Of a stretch of DNA of 52,447 nt, positions 1 to 8,379 are shown in pieces. The notes under the pieces are model-generated. The model was not told where the DNA came from. It was given only the letters and a program-made list of their open reading frames with translations, and did not search any database. The stretch lies in contig JAGXFW010000006.1 in assembly GCA_024637035.1 (NCBI GenBank), forward strand, positions 1 to 52,447, read 5' to 3'. How positions within the stretch are numbered: the first letter of the stretch is position 1; the number at the start of each line of letters is the position of its first letter. The DNA comes from Actinomycetes bacterium. GTDB lineage: Bacteria > Actinomycetota > Thermoleophilia > RBG-16-64-13. Position numbers and translations under genes: made by a program.

Positions 1-1945
1 CCACCAGGGCGCCAAAGCCGCTGTAGCCGGAGGTCGCGTCCGGTGCCCACGTCTTCCCGCCGGCGGGTGTGGTGGCGTCGTAGGATTCCGCTTCGATGGA
101 CACCAGGCCGTCGGCTCCGGAGTCTTGGAGGATGGGGAGGCCGTTCGGCTGTCCCTGGATCACGTCGATGGCCATCAGGGCTTCGGTGGGGGGGTCGACC
201 CCGTCGCTCGCGCGCGCGGTGATCAGATCCCGCTGCCCGGGGACCGAAGGAGCGCGGTACGTGACGTTCTGGCCGGTCCCCACGAAGGTGCCGTACTGGG
301 CCTGCCAGGTGTAGGTGAGCCCGCCGCCATCCGGGTCGCGGGCCACGGCCGTGAGGGCCAGCTCACCGCCCGGCGAGGTGTAGTAGCGTCCGGCGTCGGC
401 CAGAGGCCCGCGCGTGAACACGGGCGACCGGGTGCCACTCAGCCCGACCGGGTCGCCGTACACCTCCACCTCTGCCAAGCCGGCTCCGCCGCCTCCGACC
501 GTGTCGGTGAAGCCGGTCACGGTGATGGTGAGGGAGGTCGTTTCCACCGGCACGGGTAGGACGAACTCGAACGGGGTGAGGGCGTCGTCGGGCAACGAGC
601 CGACCGGCACCAGGGTACCGCCCCCGAACGAGAGCATGGCGCTCGTCACCCGTTTGCCCAGCATGGGCCGATCGAAGAGCCGCACCGAGGTGATGCGATA
701 GGTGCGGGGCCATGTGAGCGTGAGTGACTGCCCCACCCCGCCGCCACCACCCGCCACCCACTCAGCCTGGGAGCCGGCGGGCGCGCCGTCCACCACGCCG
801 TCCACCGCGTTGCTCGGGAGTTGGAACCCAGCGGTGTTGGCGCTCGAGGCGGTCACGGTGGCGGCCAGGGCGATGTTGCGCGACCAGGGGTGCTTCCAGA
901 ACACCTCGTCGCTCTTACCGAAGGCGTAGTTGAAGCTGACCCGCTGAGAGACATGGGCGTCGATCATCCGGAACTTCAGGTTGCCGGCTAGGTCGGTCGT
1001 CTGCATGTCGCTGGGCACGGGGATGCTCACGCGGGCGGCCCAGGGGAAGACCTTCTGGGGCAGGTCGGGAGGCATGGTCAAGGCGACGGTGGGCGTGAAG
1101 CGAAGGATCTGGTCGGCGTAGTTCGTGGGAGAGCCCGTCTCGACGGGCAGGGGCCAGAGCACGTTCTTCCAGAAGTTCGCCGGACTCGGCGGCGGGAAGG
1201 TGGTAGGCGCCCAGAGGTCGGCGTAGGGGTAGGCGGTGGGATTATGGATCACGGCCGAGTAGACGTCCGGGCGGATGGTGGGGTCCTGCGCCTGCACGGC
1301 CGCGAGCGCGTCCACCAGATAACGGTAGACCAAGCGATGGTCGGAGTGCTCGTCCGCCGGCGACTGGGTGTAGATCTTGGTGGGACGGTAGCGCCGAAGC
1401 ACCTCCGCGGTATCCGCGAGGATCCGGTCGCTCCGGTACGCACCTGGGACTCCCGTCCGATACGAATGGAAGTCCCGCCCGCCGAGCCCGCGGTCTCCGT
1501 AGGTGGTGGAGCGCCCCGTGGCGGCAGACACGTACACCGCACCGGCCGGGTCCCGATAGTTGTTGTAGATGGACCGTAGTGCCCCGCCGGCCGAGATGCC
1601 CGGGTATCCCAGGTAGATCACGTCGTCTTCGGGAAGGCCGACGACCGCGACGGAGGCGATGCCCTCCGCCTGGCGCACGAGCCCGCTGGCGGCGCCCTGG
1701 TGGTCGCCGTTCGTGACCACGACGACCTTGGTGGGTGCGCCCACGGCCAGAGCCGTCTTGAGGATACCCGCCATGGCCAGCGCTTCGTCGTCCGGATGAG
1801 CCACGAAGACCAGGATGGAATCCGACGCCGTCGGCGCGTCGGCGGCCGAAGCGGGCACGGCCGCCAGTCCCAGGCCCGCGAGGACTCCCACCAGAAGGAG
1901 CAGCACGTAGGAACGTCGGCACGAGAGATGCTGGACCCGGGTCAT
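1..1945 (-). CDS. Secreted PIG-L/LmbE-family deacetylase with discoidin-like domain, C-terminus outside window
   Basis: The frame is open from an ATG at 1945 to the left edge, giving about 648 residues without a stop. A signal peptide occupies residues 1-35 (hydrophobic core, then VPASAADA). The zinc-site motif AHPDDE follows at residues 49-54, and a downstream DEHSDH supplies the usual later ligand. The family hydrolyses N-acetyl groups of GlcNAc-type sugars. After the catalytic domain (to about residue 300) comes a beta-rich segment with VDGVVDG, SLTLTWP and GLAEVEVYG, which resembles the galactose-binding/discoidin module often found on secreted PIG-L proteins. An Ig/PKD-like stretch and the start of another module (SIEAESYD) follow. 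I infer an extracellular enzyme acting on surface glycans. It has its own upstream promoter-like sequence. The true C-terminus is unknown. Confidence 0.85.
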   Translation of the reverse strand, partial: MTRVQHLSCRRSYVLLLLVGVLAGLGLAAVPASAADAPTASDSILVFVAHPDDEALAMAGILKTALAVGAPTKVVVVTNGDHQGAASGLVRQAEGIASVAVVGLPEDDVIYLGYPGISAGGALRSIYNNYRDPAGAVYVSAATGRSTTYGDRGLGGRDFHSYRTGVPGAYRSDRILADTAEVLRRYRPTKIYTQSPADEHSDHRLVYRYLVDALAAVQAQDPTIRPDVYSAVIHNPTAYPYADLWAPTTFPPPSPANFWKNVLWPLPVETGSPTNYADQILRFTPTVALTMPPDLPQKVFPWAARVSIPVPSDMQTTDLAGNLKFRMIDAHVSQRVSFNYAFGKSDEVFWKHPWSRNIALAATVTASSANTAGFQLPSNAVDGVVDGAPAGSQAEWVAGGGGGVGQSLTLTWPRTYRITSVRLFDRPMLGKRVTSAMLSFGGGTLVPVGSLPDDALTPFEFVLPVPVETTSLTITVTGFTDTVGGGGAGLAEVEVYGDPVGLSGTRSPVFTRGPLADAGRYYTSPGGELALTAVARDPDGGGLTYTWQAQYGTFVGTGQNVTYRAPSVPGQRDLITARASDGVDPPTEALMAIDVIQGQPNGLPILQDSGADGLVSIEAESYDATTPAGGKTWAPDATSGYSGFGALV

Positions 1946-1987
1946 GTCGAAAGGACCCTTTCGGGAGGCGCGTCACTACTATCCAAG

Positions 1988-2015
1988 ATGCTAGCACGAT
2001 TTCGTTTGAGTGCAA
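1988..2015 (-). promoter_or_regulatory. Putative sigma70-type promoter of the PIG-L gene
   Basis: On the minus strand a TTGCAC box (2015-2010) and a TAGCAT box (1993-1988) are separated by 16 bp. They lie about 42 nt upstream of the ATG at 1945, which leaves room for a short leader. The match is by eye only. Confidence 0.4.
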
Positions 2016-2115
2016 CTCCAATGGCAGGTGGCGCTAGACCGTGATCAAGAGTCATTCCCCAGACCTCCCGGCACGTGCCTGCTAGAGCTGGAGCGAGCGA
2101 ATTCGACGAGTGGCT

Positions 2116-2805
2116 TCACCCGGCCCCGAACGGATCCTGCCCTTCGTACACAGCGTTCCCCACCACGATCGTGTTCGCCAGCGCGGCCATCTCCCGTGCC
2201 TGCTCGGGCGTGCTGATGCCGCCTCCGTACCAGAGGCGGGTGTCGCCGAGAACCCGCCGTACGGCCCGGACGACCTCGGGCGATCCGTACGACCCGCTGT
2301 ATTCCAGGTAGAAGACCGGTAGCTTCAACATGTGTTCGGCCAGTCGGGCGAAGGCCACGACGTCGTCGATGCCCATCGCGGCTCGGGCGCCTGAGAGGCG
2401 TGCGACCGTGGCATCCGGATTCAGGACGCAGTAGCCCTCCACGACCACCTTCCCCCAGTCGATGACGTCGGCATAGCGCTTGATGGCCGCGTGGTGGTGA
2501 CCGACCACCCAGTCCACGTCATGGCTGTTCAACACCATGGGGACGAGGTAGAGGTCGAACCCCGGGCACACGGCTCGAGCGTCGGAGATCTCGAGAGCCA
2601 CGGGCAGTAGGGGCGGACCGGTCGGCGAATGGTGCCTCACCCGGTCGAGCACCGCACGCACTTCTTCGACCCCATAGCCTCCGCTGCCGCCGACCACCAC
2701 AGCATCGGCGCCCCAGGACAGAACGGTCGCCAGCCGTTTGTCGCTCACCGGACGGGCCGGGTCGAGCTTGACGATGCGGCGCCACCCGCGATGATCGACG
2801 TTCAT
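2116..2805 (-). CDS. pcrB: Geranylgeranyl/heptaprenylglyceryl phosphate synthase family (PcrB-like)
   Basis: A 229-residue TIM-barrel protein matching the GGGPS/PcrB family along its whole length. Visible family signatures are the early KLDPARP, GADAVVVGGSGG, the VLNSHDVDW segment, WGKVVVEGYCVLNP, PVFYLEYSGSYG, WYGGGI and the closing NTIVVGNAVYE. The family couples a polyprenyl diphosphate to sn-glycerol-1-phosphate through an ether bond. I chose the ATG at 2805 because GGCGGAG sits about 7 nt upstream; an in-frame ATG at 2838 has no such site. It lies 55 bp downstream of the aminotransferase on the same strand, so the two are probably co-transcribed. The chain length and whether G1P is really the substrate cannot be read from the sequence. 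Confidence 0.85.
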   Translation of the reverse strand: MNVDHRGWRRIVKLDPARPVSDKRLATVLSWGADAVVVGGSGGYGVEEVRAVLDRVRHHSPTGPPLLPVALEISDARAVCPGFDLYLVPMVLNSHDVDWVVGHHHAAIKRYADVIDWGKVVVEGYCVLNPDATVARLSGARAAMGIDDVVAFARLAEHMLKLPVFYLEYSGSYGSPEVVRAVRRVLGDTRLWYGGGISTPEQAREMAALANTIVVGNAVYEGQDPFGAG

Positions 2806-2860
2806 GTGCGCTCCGCCTGGCTGTGACTCCGGCTCCACCTGGTTGAAGACTCTCGCCCGC

Positions 2861-4225
2861 CTACCCGTAGAGACTCCGCACAGCCTCGCGGAACACCTCG
2901 GTATGACGGTCCACGTCGGCTTCCGTGGTGCCGGGGGCGATGAGCGCCATGTTGTGGAACGGCGTCATCAGGATGTCGCGGTTCAGGGCGAAGAGGTGCA
3001 TGTAGCGGTCCAGGTCCTCGTCCACCGCGGCCGCGGCCTCGGCGCCGTTCCGGGGAGGTTCCGGGCGGAACCAGTACTCGGTGCGGCACCCCAGGCGCTT
3101 GACGATCCACGGTAGCCCGAACTCGGCGATGACCCCCTCGACTCCCTCGTTGAAGCGCTCGGCCAAGGGGATGGTCTCCTCGTAGGCCGCCTCGTTCAGC
3201 ACGTCGCGCAAGGTGGCGCGCATGGCTGCCATGGCCAGGGCATTCCCGGAAAGCGTGCCGCCGATGCCACCGACGTCGGCGGTTTCATAGTCCCAACGTT
3301 CGCGGATACGGTCGGCCACCTCCGTCGTGAACCCGTAGACGGCGCAGGGGATGCCGCTGCCGATGGGCTTGCCGAGCACGAAGAAGTCGGGCTCGAGGCC
3401 GTGAGCGCGGGTGTAGCCACCTGCGCCGGTGCAGATGGTGTGGGTCTCGTCTATCACCAGGAGGGTGCCCGTGCGCCGAGTGATCTCCCGCAGGGCGTCG
3501 TGGTAGCCGGGATCGGGATGGATGATCCCGATGTTGGTCATCGCCGGCTCGGCGAGGACACAGGCCACGTCGCCGGGAGCGAGGGCCTCTTCCAGGGCGG
3601 CTATGTCGTTGAACTGGATCACCTTGGTGGTGAGCGACGGGTCCACCGGCGGCCCGATGTTGCCGGGCCGCGGTCCCGCGACGCCATCGGTGACCGTGAT
3701 GAAGGTCTCGTCCACCGTGCCGTGGTAGCACCAGTCGAACACGAGGATCTTCGGGCGGCGGGTGATGTGGCGGGCCAGACGCACGACGAACCGGTTGGCG
3801 TCGGTGGCGGTCATGGCCACCTGCCAGAAGGGCAGGCCGAAGCGGTCTGAGAGTTCCTCGGCGACGAGCACGGCGTCCTCGGTGGGCAACATCATAGTGA
3901 TACCACGACGCAGTTGCTCGGTGATGGCGGCCACGGAGGCCGGGGGTGAGTGCCCGGTCATGGCGCCGGTGTCGCCCAGGCAGAAGTCGAGGTAGCGGAT
4001 ACCGTCCACGCAGGTGAAGTAGGGGCCGGCGGCGTCCGCCACGAAAAGCGGGTAGGGTCCGGCCCAGCGGGTCATCCAATTCATCGGCACGCCGTCGAGC
4101 AGGTGTTCCTTCGCCCGCTCGAAGAGCGCCCGCGAGCGCGGGTGCCGTTGCTCGAAGAGCTGCGCCTCGGCTGTCAGGAGGTCGGCGAGCCGCCCTCGGT
4201 CGAGCCGTTCCGTTCCGTCAGTCAT
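2861..4225 (-). CDS. Class III PLP-dependent aminotransferase (glutamate-1-semialdehyde aminomutase-like)
   Basis: A 454-residue fold-type I aminotransferase of the class III group. The cofactor aspartate lies in LLVIDETHT, and the Schiff-base lysine is in FVLGKPIGSGIP. The N-terminal part carries the usual G.RYLDFCLGDTGAMTGH segment. The closest general shape is the glutamate-1-semialdehyde 2,1-aminomutase-like subfamily, but no other haem gene is nearby, so a role in an unassigned amino-acid or amino-sugar reaction is equally possible. The start at 4225 has GGAGGCGGGAAG directly in front. The stop of the upstream RCC1/CWB2 gene is 60 bp away, and pcrB follows after 55 bp, so these three may form an operon. 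Confidence 0.85.
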   Translation of the reverse strand: MTDGTERLDRGRLADLLTAEAQLFEQRHPRSRALFERAKEHLLDGVPMNWMTRWAGPYPLFVADAAGPYFTCVDGIRYLDFCLGDTGAMTGHSPPASVAAITEQLRRGITMMLPTEDAVLVAEELSDRFGLPFWQVAMTATDANRFVVRLARHITRRPKILVFDWCYHGTVDETFITVTDGVAGPRPGNIGPPVDPSLTTKVIQFNDIAALEEALAPGDVACVLAEPAMTNIGIIHPDPGYHDALREITRRTGTLLVIDETHTICTGAGGYTRAHGLEPDFFVLGKPIGSGIPCAVYGFTTEVADRIRERWDYETADVGGIGGTLSGNALAMAAMRATLRDVLNEAAYEETIPLAERFNEGVEGVIAEFGLPWIVKRLGCRTEYWFRPEPPRNGAEAAAAVDEDLDRYMHLFALNRDILMTPFHNMALIAPGTTEADVDRHTEVFREAVRSLYG

Positions 4226-4285
4226 CTTCCCGCCTCCACCTGGGTGCCGTTCCGTCTCATGGTGCCGGTCGAACGTGATCGCTGG

Positions 4286-6343
4286 CTACCAGATGATGCC
4301 CTTCACGGTCGGTTGGATGGTCGTCCCGAGCCCTACGAAGTCGAGCGCGCGTACGTCGGCAGCGTTGGCGACCAAAGCATCTCGCATCGGGGCCGGCAGC
4401 CCCGTCCTCTGAACGAGCAGCAGCATCCCTCCATCGGCGACCAGATACGGCGCCACCACCAACGCATCGGGGAAGTTCTCGCCGGTGGCCAGAGCCACAT
4501 GCCCGAACGACAGACCCATGCTCTTCGCGTAGGCGGCCACGAGAGCGCCGGTGTGGTAGCGGTCGGTGCCCACCTTGAAGACGGCGTCGGTGACTGAAGA
4601 CGGAGGCAGCACCCAGGTGCCCACGACCAGGCCTTGGGTCACGCCCAGCACCTTGATCTCGTCCGCCGTCACCTTGGGAAGTGGGCCGGCCTGGGGAGTG
4701 AGGAGGATCGGCCAGCCCATCTTCGCCGCCAGCGGTGCCGCGGAGAGGGCGTCGGGGAACTTGTCCCCGGGCACGAGTACGATCCGTTCTATCTTCCCGA
4801 GCTTCGTCTTGAGTTCTTCTGCTAGCAGCATGGCTGTCCGGTAGCGGTCGGAGCCGCGGATGGTCTTGATCTGGGCACCGGGCAGTGCAGCCGCCAGCGC
4901 GGGCTTCACCGACTCCGCGAGGCCCACGAAGAACACCGTGCCCGGGTCGAGCCGCTGCAACTCCGCCACGACGGCGGGGGTGAGACCCGTGGACGGCGTG
5001 ATGACGACCGGGCCGCCGAAGGCCCGCGCAAGAGGCGCGCACGCCAGCGCGTCGGGGAAGTCGTCGCCCTTCACCAGGAAGACCACCGGGGCGCCAGTCG
5101 GGAAGGCCTTCTTCGAGACCATGATCGCGGTCTCGTAGCGATCCGCGCCGGTGAAGTCGTGGTAGACCGTGGGCAGACGTACGCCCGTGAGCACCTGAGT
5201 CGGCGCGAGTTTGTCGGCGGTGTCGCCCGTGCCGAGCTGCCCCTCCTCGTTCTCGCCCCAAGCCCATAGGGTGCCGTCAGCCTTGAAGGCGAGGCTGTGA
5301 TAGAAGGGCGCGGCGATCTCCTGCCAATCCACGCCCGTGCCGATCTGCGTCGGAGTAAGGCTCGGGGTAGTGCTCCCGGAGCCGAGTTGTCCGCTCGCGT
5401 TCGCGCCCCAGGCCCACAGGGAGCCGGTCGTCTTGAGCGCTACCGTGTGGCCGCCGCCGGCGGCGACGCTGAGCCAGTCTATGTCTGCCCCGATCAGGGT
5501 GGGGATGAGACGTTCCAAGATGTCCCCGGTGCCGAGTGCTCCACCACCGGCCCCGGTCCCGTTGTATCCCCACGCCCAGAGAGCACCGCCGGTCGTGACC
5601 GCCGCCGTGTGCGCTCCACCGGCGCTGATGGCCAGCCAGTCCGCCGCCGAACCGATCCGGGTGGGAGTATGGCGTTCTGTGGCACCACTGGTGCCAAGCC
5701 GTCCGTTGCCGTTCCAGCCCCACGCCCACGCAGATCCGTCGGCCTTCAGGGCAACGCTGTGCATACCGTTGGCGGAGATAGCACGCCAGTCGGTGGCTGC
5801 GCCGATTCGCGTGGGCACGAGGCGCTGGTTGGTGTCGCCGGTGCCGAGTTGCCCGAAGTAGTTCGCACCCCAGGCCCACAGCGAGCCGTCGGCTTTGAGG
5901 GCGAGCGTGTGGTTGCCGCCTCCGGCGATGCTGCGCCAGTCGGTGGCTGCGCCGACGCGGGTGGGGGCGAGGAGCGGGGCGGTGTCACCGCTTCCGAGCT
6001 GCCCGAAGTAGTTCTCGCCCCACGTCCACAAGGACCCGTCGGCCTTCAGGGCCAACGTATGCGCGCCTCCGGCGGCGATGCTGCGCCAGTCGGTGTCTGC
6101 GCCGATGTGGGTGGGGGTGAGACGCTGCGCTGTGTCTCCGGTGCCAAGTCGGCCACTGTCGTTGCGGCCCCATGCCCACAGAGAGCCGTCGGCCTTGATC
6201 GCCAACGAATGGCCGAGACCGGCGGCGACGGTCTGCGGAGATGAGAGGCCGCCGCTCGAGGCGAGGGCCGGGGTCGCCGCGAAGAGGACCAGAAGGCCTG
6301 CGACGATGAAGGACAGACGGCGGCACAGCGGGCGTGTTCGCAT
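4286..6343 (-). CDS. Secreted RCC1-repeat protein with CWB2 cell-wall-binding repeats
   Basis: A 685-residue surface protein. Residues 1-29 form a signal peptide (RR, hydrophobic core, PALAS). Seven RCC1-type repeats follow, each with a [17 protein letters not shown] core and a GQLGTGDT turn, predicting a seven-bladed propeller. The C-terminal 300 residues hold three cell-wall-binding repeat 2 modules (ADRYETA, SDRYRTA, TDRYHTG, each followed by a [12 protein letters not shown]-like segment), which in other Gram-positive bacteria anchor proteins to wall polymers. I chose the ATG at 6343 because GGGGGA lies 5 nt upstream and the signal peptide starts there; the open frame extends further upstream without a ribosome site. 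The function of the propeller is unknown. Upstream DNA has a TATACT box and an inverted repeat. Confidence 0.88.
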   Translation of the reverse strand: MRTRPLCRRLSFIVAGLLVLFAATPALASSGGLSSPQTVAAGLGHSLAIKADGSLWAWGRNDSGRLGTGDTAQRLTPTHIGADTDWRSIAAGGAHTLALKADGSLWTWGENYFGQLGSGDTAPLLAPTRVGAATDWRSIAGGGNHTLALKADGSLWAWGANYFGQLGTGDTNQRLVPTRIGAATDWRAISANGMHSVALKADGSAWAWGWNGNGRLGTSGATERHTPTRIGSAADWLAISAGGAHTAAVTTGGALWAWGYNGTGAGGGALGTGDILERLIPTLIGADIDWLSVAAGGGHTVALKTTGSLWAWGANASGQLGSGSTTPSLTPTQIGTGVDWQEIAAPFYHSLAFKADGTLWAWGENEEGQLGTGDTADKLAPTQVLTGVRLPTVYHDFTGADRYETAIMVSKKAFPTGAPVVFLVKGDDFPDALACAPLARAFGGPVVITPSTGLTPAVVAELQRLDPGTVFFVGLAESVKPALAAALPGAQIKTIRGSDRYRTAMLLAEELKTKLGKIERIVLVPGDKFPDALSAAPLAAKMGWPILLTPQAGPLPKVTADEIKVLGVTQGLVVGTWVLPPSSVTDAVFKVGTDRYHTGALVAAYAKSMGLSFGHVALATGENFPDALVVAPYLVADGGMLLLVQRTGLPAPMRDALVANAADVRALDFVGLGTTIQPTVKGIIW

Positions 6344-6386
6344 GAGATCCCCCATGAGGTGGTGGTCGATCGTTCGCGGCGGCTCA

Positions 6387-6392
6387 AGTATA
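6387..6392 (-). promoter_or_regulatory. Putative -10 box of the RCC1/CWB2 gene
   Basis: TATACT on the minus strand, about 44 nt upstream of the ATG at 6343. The -35 region (CTGGTC at 17 bp) is poor, which would fit an activated or alternative promoter. One copy of the GGTGCGCGGG repeat lies within the spacer. Confidence 0.35.
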
Positions 6393-6396
6393 CGGA

Positions 6397-6463
6397 ACCC
6401 GGTGCGCGGGACCAGGCACTCGGGCCCAGGTACTCGAGACCCGGTGCGCGGGACCCGCGCACC
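6397..6463. repeat. Direct repeats and near-perfect palindrome upstream of the surface-protein gene
   Basis: The 17-mer ACCCGGTGCGCGGGACC occurs at 6397-6413 and again at 6439-6455 (period 42). The second copy runs into an inverted copy, so 6443-6463 is a 10-bp perfect stem (GGTGCGCGGG/CCCGCGCACC) around one base. Between the copies are two related 14-mers beginning AGGCACTCGG and AGGTACTCGA. The arrangement looks like a multi-site operator next to the -10 box at 6392-6387. Confidence 0.55.
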
Positions 6464-6500
6464 GTGACCCAACCTATCGCGCGTCGGGAGTCTCGGTCAA

Positions 6501-6532
6501 GCCGAGCGGAGCCGTCGCCTGGCGGGCTCGGC
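6501..6532 (-). terminator. Possible hairpin downstream of the metallophosphatase gene
   Basis: GCCGAG at 6501-6506 pairs with CTCGGC at 6527-6532 around a GC-rich interior that can pair further. It lies about 110 nt past the stop at 6644. There is no good U-tract, so a terminator role is tentative. Confidence 0.25.
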
Positions 6533-6643
6533 AGCCGTATCGGGCGGCCGCGTCGGCGTCTCGTGGCGCTGCAGCGGTGGCGCAGTGTCTGTGGGTCGTT
6601 GGCGCCAGGGTGGCGCAGTGGCGCCGCCGGCTCTACCGCGGCC

Positions 6644-8098
6644 CTACTTCCAGACCAGACGCCCCTCCACCTTCGAGGAGAGGTTCTGGCTCTCGCGGAG
6701 GTACTCCTCGAGCACCTGCTTGGCCGAGGTGGCCACCACTTTGTGCTGCGTCATCTCCTCCGGCGTGAACGTGAGGTAGGCCGCGGCGTTGTTCGCGTGA
6801 TAGCCCTGCACGCAGACGGTGTAGGTGCGGTCGGGGGTGACGGGGTCGCCGCCGACCATCAGCGAGAGCATGCGGTCGGCGGCGGCGTCGTACACAGCGG
6901 CGACGCTCGAGTTCACCTGATAGCACTCACCTTCGCCGGTGCGGTTCTCGTTACGCATCCAGTGCGCGAAGGCTCGTTCGAGAGCCTGTCCCGGGATCTC
7001 GTAGCGGTGCAGCGCATCGTCGTAGGGGAAGCAGGAGGTGAGGTCGCCCAGGGTCACGGCGGCGCCCAGTTCTTTCACCCGCACCGAGCCGCTCCCCAGG
7101 AGCATGACGTCGGCTTGGGCGCAGGCGGCGAACACGTCGGCGATGGCGTTGCCGAGCGCGGTCTCTTCCTCGCGGGCGGGGTGGGTGAGTTTCCGGCTGA
7201 ACTTGCAGAGGAGGGCGCCGTACTTCGCGTCCACCTCCGTCTTGAAGGTGCCGATGTAGTTCTTCAGCACCGTGTCGGGCTCGGCGATGCCGGATTCGAT
7301 GGGCACCAGGGTCCAAGTGTGCTCGACGATGCTGTTGGTGTCGTCGTCGACCACGATGTCGAACCGGCCGATCTGGTCGGTGCCGACCCCGGCTTGGGCG
7401 ATGAGGATGCCGTTCTCCACCAGCGGCGCATCGAGGATCGAGTGGCTATGCCCGCCGATGATCATGTCCACCCCCCACTGCGGATCGAGCATGCGCGCCA
7501 GCTCGATGTCCGAGTCGAGGCCGATGTGGGTGAGGAGGATGGTGAGGTCGATATCGTCGTTCTTGTAGGCGTTGGTGATGCGTCCGACCGCCGAGCCGGC
7601 TTCCTCCAGGTCGACGAAGCTCCCGATGAGGCTGTCTTGGGTGAGCGCGTCCATCACCTTCTCGGTGAGTATGCCGGTGAAGAGGATGTCGAACCCGGCC
7701 TTCTTGACGATGTGGTGCGACTGCATCAGGCGGCGTCCGCTGCCGCGGATGAACAGGTTGGCGTTCACGATGGGGAACATCGCCATCTTCTCGAGGAAGA
7801 GAAGGTGGGGGAGGCCGTAGTCGAGTTCGTGGTTGCCGAGCGCCACCACGTCGGGCGAGAGGTAGTTCATGATCTCGATGGTCGAGATGCCCTTCCACTC
7901 GGAGTCGATGATCGACCCCTGGAGCATGTCCCCCGCGATCACGTAGATCACGTTCTCCTCTTCTTCACGCACCTTGTTGAGGTATCCGGAGAGGAGGGCG
8001 AGCCCCCCTACAAGGTCGCCCCGGCCTTCGATAGCTTCGGCGAGGAAGTCGCCGTGCATGTCGTTGGAATGAAGGATGGTGAAGCGTTTGGTGTTCAC
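6644..8098 (-). CDS. 5'-nucleotidase/UshA-type bifunctional metallophosphatase
   Basis: A 484-residue two-domain protein of the 5'-nucleotidase superfamily. The calcineurin-type domain shows the metal motifs HSNDMHGDF, GDMLQGS, GNHELDYG and GGHSHS in order. The C-terminal domain has the substrate-pocket part with LGSGSVR, TLGDLTSCFPYDD and a late YLTFTPEE. No signal peptide is present, so the enzyme is predicted to be cytoplasmic, unlike classical UshA and more like the YunD type. I chose a GTG at 8098 because GGGGG lies just upstream and the metallophosphatase fold begins within ten residues; an in-frame ATG at 8173 would add an arginine-rich stretch with no counterpart. The substrate (nucleotide or nucleotide-sugar) is unresolved. 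Confidence 0.85.
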   Translation of the reverse strand: MNTKRFTILHSNDMHGDFLAEAIEGRGDLVGGLALLSGYLNKVREEEENVIYVIAGDMLQGSIIDSEWKGISTIEIMNYLSPDVVALGNHELDYGLPHLLFLEKMAMFPIVNANLFIRGSGRRLMQSHHIVKKAGFDILFTGILTEKVMDALTQDSLIGSFVDLEEAGSAVGRITNAYKNDDIDLTILLTHIGLDSDIELARMLDPQWGVDMIIGGHSHSILDAPLVENGILIAQAGVGTDQIGRFDIVVDDDTNSIVEHTWTLVPIESGIAEPDTVLKNYIGTFKTEVDAKYGALLCKFSRKLTHPAREEETALGNAIADVFAACAQADVMLLGSGSVRVKELGAAVTLGDLTSCFPYDDALHRYEIPGQALERAFAHWMRNENRTGEGECYQVNSSVAAVYDAAADRMLSLMVGGDPVTPDRTYTVCVQGYHANNAAAYLTFTPEEMTQHKVVATSAKQVLEEYLRESQNLSSKVEGRLVWK

Positions 8099-8114
8099 GT
8101 GAGCCCCCGGTCTC

Positions 8115-8345
8115 GTGTGCGCGGCGCAATGCTCCGATGCCCGAATCGTACGTCTCCGGGGAGGCCTCCGCAAGGCCGCGACCGACTACGATCGAGGGCT
8201 CGAGAACGGGAAGATGTTGGCCTTCCAGGCGTCGGCCATGCGTTTGGGAGAACTGACGGGCTTGGTCACCCAGGGCATGAGTGAGAAGGTCGACGATGAG
8301 GTGCTCGCGCTGCGGGCGCGGGCCGAGGCTGCCACGCGGGGGTGA
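8115..8345 (+). CDS. Hypothetical small helical protein (76 aa or shorter)
   Basis: An unrecognised short frame between two minus-strand genes. The C-terminal 50 residues look protein-like: amphipathic, with ENGKMLAFQ, MRLGELTGL and EKVDDEVLALRARAEAA, and third codon positions rich in G/C. The N-terminal 25 residues are less convincing, and I see no clear ribosome-binding site for the GTG at 8115. It may be the end of a decayed gene. It starts just outside the GTG of the metallophosphatase, so the two would be divergent. Confidence 0.3.
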   Translation: MCAAQCSDARIVRLRGGLRKAATDYDRGLENGKMLAFQASAMRLGELTGLVTQGMSEKVDDEVLALRARAEAATRG

Positions 8346-8379
8346 CTCGACGGTCCGTCTGGGCGAATCAGCCCCTGGA

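Noticed and set aside
1242-2021. 259-codon minus-strand ORF near the left edge
   Set aside because: Out of frame with the PIG-L gene, whose signal peptide and AHPDDE motif fix the true frame.
6359-8284. Plus-strand 641-codon ORF opposite the metallophosphatase
   Set aside because: It mirrors the codon pattern of the real gene; composition is Val/Gly/Asp/His-rich shadow sequence with no family motif.
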